A DNA stretch of 7,437 bases from Caldifarciminota bacterium (GTDB lineage: Bacteria; Hydrothermota; Hydrothermia; B15-G9; WFZT01), in NCBI GenBank assembly GCA_026986655.1, contig JALSOD010000272.1, forward strand, positions 1 to 7,437, written 5' to 3'. The notes beneath the pieces are model-generated. The model saw nothing but the letters and a program-made list of their open reading frames with translations. It did not search any database and had not been told where the DNA came from. Made by a program: the position numbers and the translations under genes. Shown one piece after another: positions 7,176-7,437 of this stretch (positions within the stretch are counted from its first letter, which is position 1; each line of letters starts with the position of its first letter).

Positions 7176-7204
7176 AAATTACCAGAAAGGGTCAAATATT
7201 TCAA
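7176..7204 (-). promoter_or_regulatory. Candidate promoter of the radical SAM gene
   Basis: TTGAAA (7199-7204), a 17-base spacer and TAATTT (7176-7181) read as a sigma-70-type -35/-10 pair. Six bases separate the -10 from the ATG at 7169, so transcription would begin at or beside the start codon, giving a leaderless mRNA. The -35 matches 5 of 6 consensus bases and the -10 only 3 of 6. This is inferred from pattern alone. Confidence 0.45.
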
Positions 7205-7233
7205 GGAGATAGTTTCACCAGGTAATCGTCATA

Positions 7234-7276
7234 CCGCTTTGTTTCCCTTTTAAGAAAGAGGATTTCCACAAAGCGG
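7234..7276. repeat. Inverted repeat upstream of the radical SAM gene
   Basis: Perfect 9-base arms CCGCTTTGT (7234-7242) and ACAAAGCGG (7268-7276) enclose 25 bases. Part of the loop (CCCTTTT against AAAGAGG) can form a further imperfect stem. There is no T-tract after the stem in either direction, so it does not look like a terminator. It lies about 30 bases upstream of the candidate -35 of the radical SAM gene, a position that would suit a regulator-binding site. The arms are clear; the role is a guess. Confidence 0.45.
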
Positions 7277-7342
7277 CACAAGAGAACTTTTGATCTGTTC
7301 TAATTTACATACGAGCCTAAAAAAAACCTCTATTAGGGTATA

Positions 7343-7395
7343 AAAATCCCCTTAAATCCCTCTTTTGCCAAAGTGGAATTTCCCCCTTAACCACT
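7343..7395. repeat. Degenerate C-rich hairpin repeat, possibly a dispersed repeat copy
   Basis: The plus strand holds TCCCCTTAA (7347-7355) and TCCCCCTTAA (7381-7390) on either side of an imperfect hairpin. Its arms TCCCTCTTT (7357-7365) and AAAGTGGAA (7370-7378) pair at 7 of 9 positions around a TGCC loop. The pattern resembles a decayed form of the CCCCCTTT/AAAGGGGG palindromic repeats that I recall being scattered between genes in several bacterial groups. A second overlapping inverted pair, AGTGG (7372-7376) with CCACT (7391-7395), is also present. Only one copy is in the window, so dispersal is inferred. Confidence 0.35.
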
Positions 7396-7396
7396 A

Positions 7397-7425
7397 TTGT
7401 AGGCTTGCTTTTTGTAGTTTAAAAT
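7397..7425 (+). promoter_or_regulatory. Possible divergent promoter toward the right edge
   Basis: On the plus strand TTGTAG (7397-7402), 17 bases and TAAAAT (7420-7425; 5 of 6) are followed after 6 bases by ATG AAA at 7432-7437, where the window ends. This copies the spacing seen before the minus-strand genes and could mark a divergent gene. Only two codons are visible and the DNA here is very AT-rich, so chance is a serious alternative. Confidence 0.15.
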
Positions 7426-7437
7426 TTAAAAATGAAA

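Larger units (their letters stand above)
7170..7437. other. Non-coding region at the right edge
   Basis: No convincing gene is visible on either strand. It holds the promoter-like pair of the radical SAM gene, the inverted repeat, the C-rich hairpin repeat, an A8 run (7319-7326) and an AT-rich end. A 34-codon open stretch on the minus strand across the C-rich repeat has no ATG and overlaps the hairpin; I treat it as non-coding. Confidence 0.6.

Noticed and set aside
6999..7253. Plus-strand open frame of 84 codons at the start of the radical SAM gene
   Set aside because: Most of it is antisense to the conserved N-terminal region of that gene, and its composition does not resemble a protein family I know.
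7319..7350. Possible terminator: T8 run on the minus strand after an AGGG/CCCT stem
   Set aside because: The stem is only 4 bp and lies 8 bases from the T-run; no upstream gene is visible to end there.
7306..7407. About 34 open codons on the minus strand reading through the C-rich repeat (includes PLWQKRDLRGF)
   Set aside because: There is no ATG, it overlaps the hairpin repeat, and open frames of this kind are common across C-rich intergenic repeats.

Overview
The window carries six protein genes on the minus strand, packed almost end to end, with a 268-base non-coding stretch at the right edge. In the direction of transcription (right to left) they are: a large radical SAM protein with an N-terminal B12-binding-like region and a C-terminal DUF2344 domain (TIGR03960 type); a MoxR-family AAA+ ATPase; murA; a small predicted outer-membrane beta-barrel; alr (alanine racemase); and ispE, which runs off the left edge. 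No RNA gene, CRISPR array, insertion sequence or prophage gene is visible.

The organism is a bacterium. Peptidoglycan genes, the MEP isoprenoid pathway and a beta-barrel protein point to a Gram-negative-type (diderm) cell. The DNA is moderately AT-rich, and the proteins are rich in Lys, Glu and Ile. This gene mix and the style of the barrel would fit an uncultivated FCB-type or WOR-3-like lineage, but that placement is a guess.

Layout: 7170-7437 is an upstream region holding a candidate promoter, a 9-bp inverted repeat and a degenerate C-rich hairpin repeat. 4812-7169 is the radical SAM gene; its last 8 bases overlap the MoxR gene (3818-4819), which is 6 bases from murA (2549-3811). A 165-base gap (2384-2548) separates murA from the barrel gene (1877-2383). 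The barrel gene overlaps alr (784-1890) by 14 bases, and alr is 4 bases from ispE (1-779).

The common theme is the cell envelope. MurA commits UDP-GlcNAc to peptidoglycan, Alr supplies D-alanine for the stem peptide, IspE helps make isoprenoids including the undecaprenyl carrier, and the barrel sits in the outer membrane. MoxR proteins are ATPase chaperones often tied to envelope or metal-insertion complexes. The radical SAM protein has no established function known to me.

The most interesting signal concerns gene starts. All six starts are pinned by an in-frame stop within 18 bases upstream. None has a well-spaced Shine-Dalgarno sequence, and every one has a TANNNT (-10-like) hexamer ending 5-7 bases before the ATG. 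Several also have a -35-like partner; the best is TTGAGC-17-TATAAT in front of moxR, inside the end of the preceding gene. This suggests leaderless transcription starting at or next to each start codon, even within an apparently tight operon.
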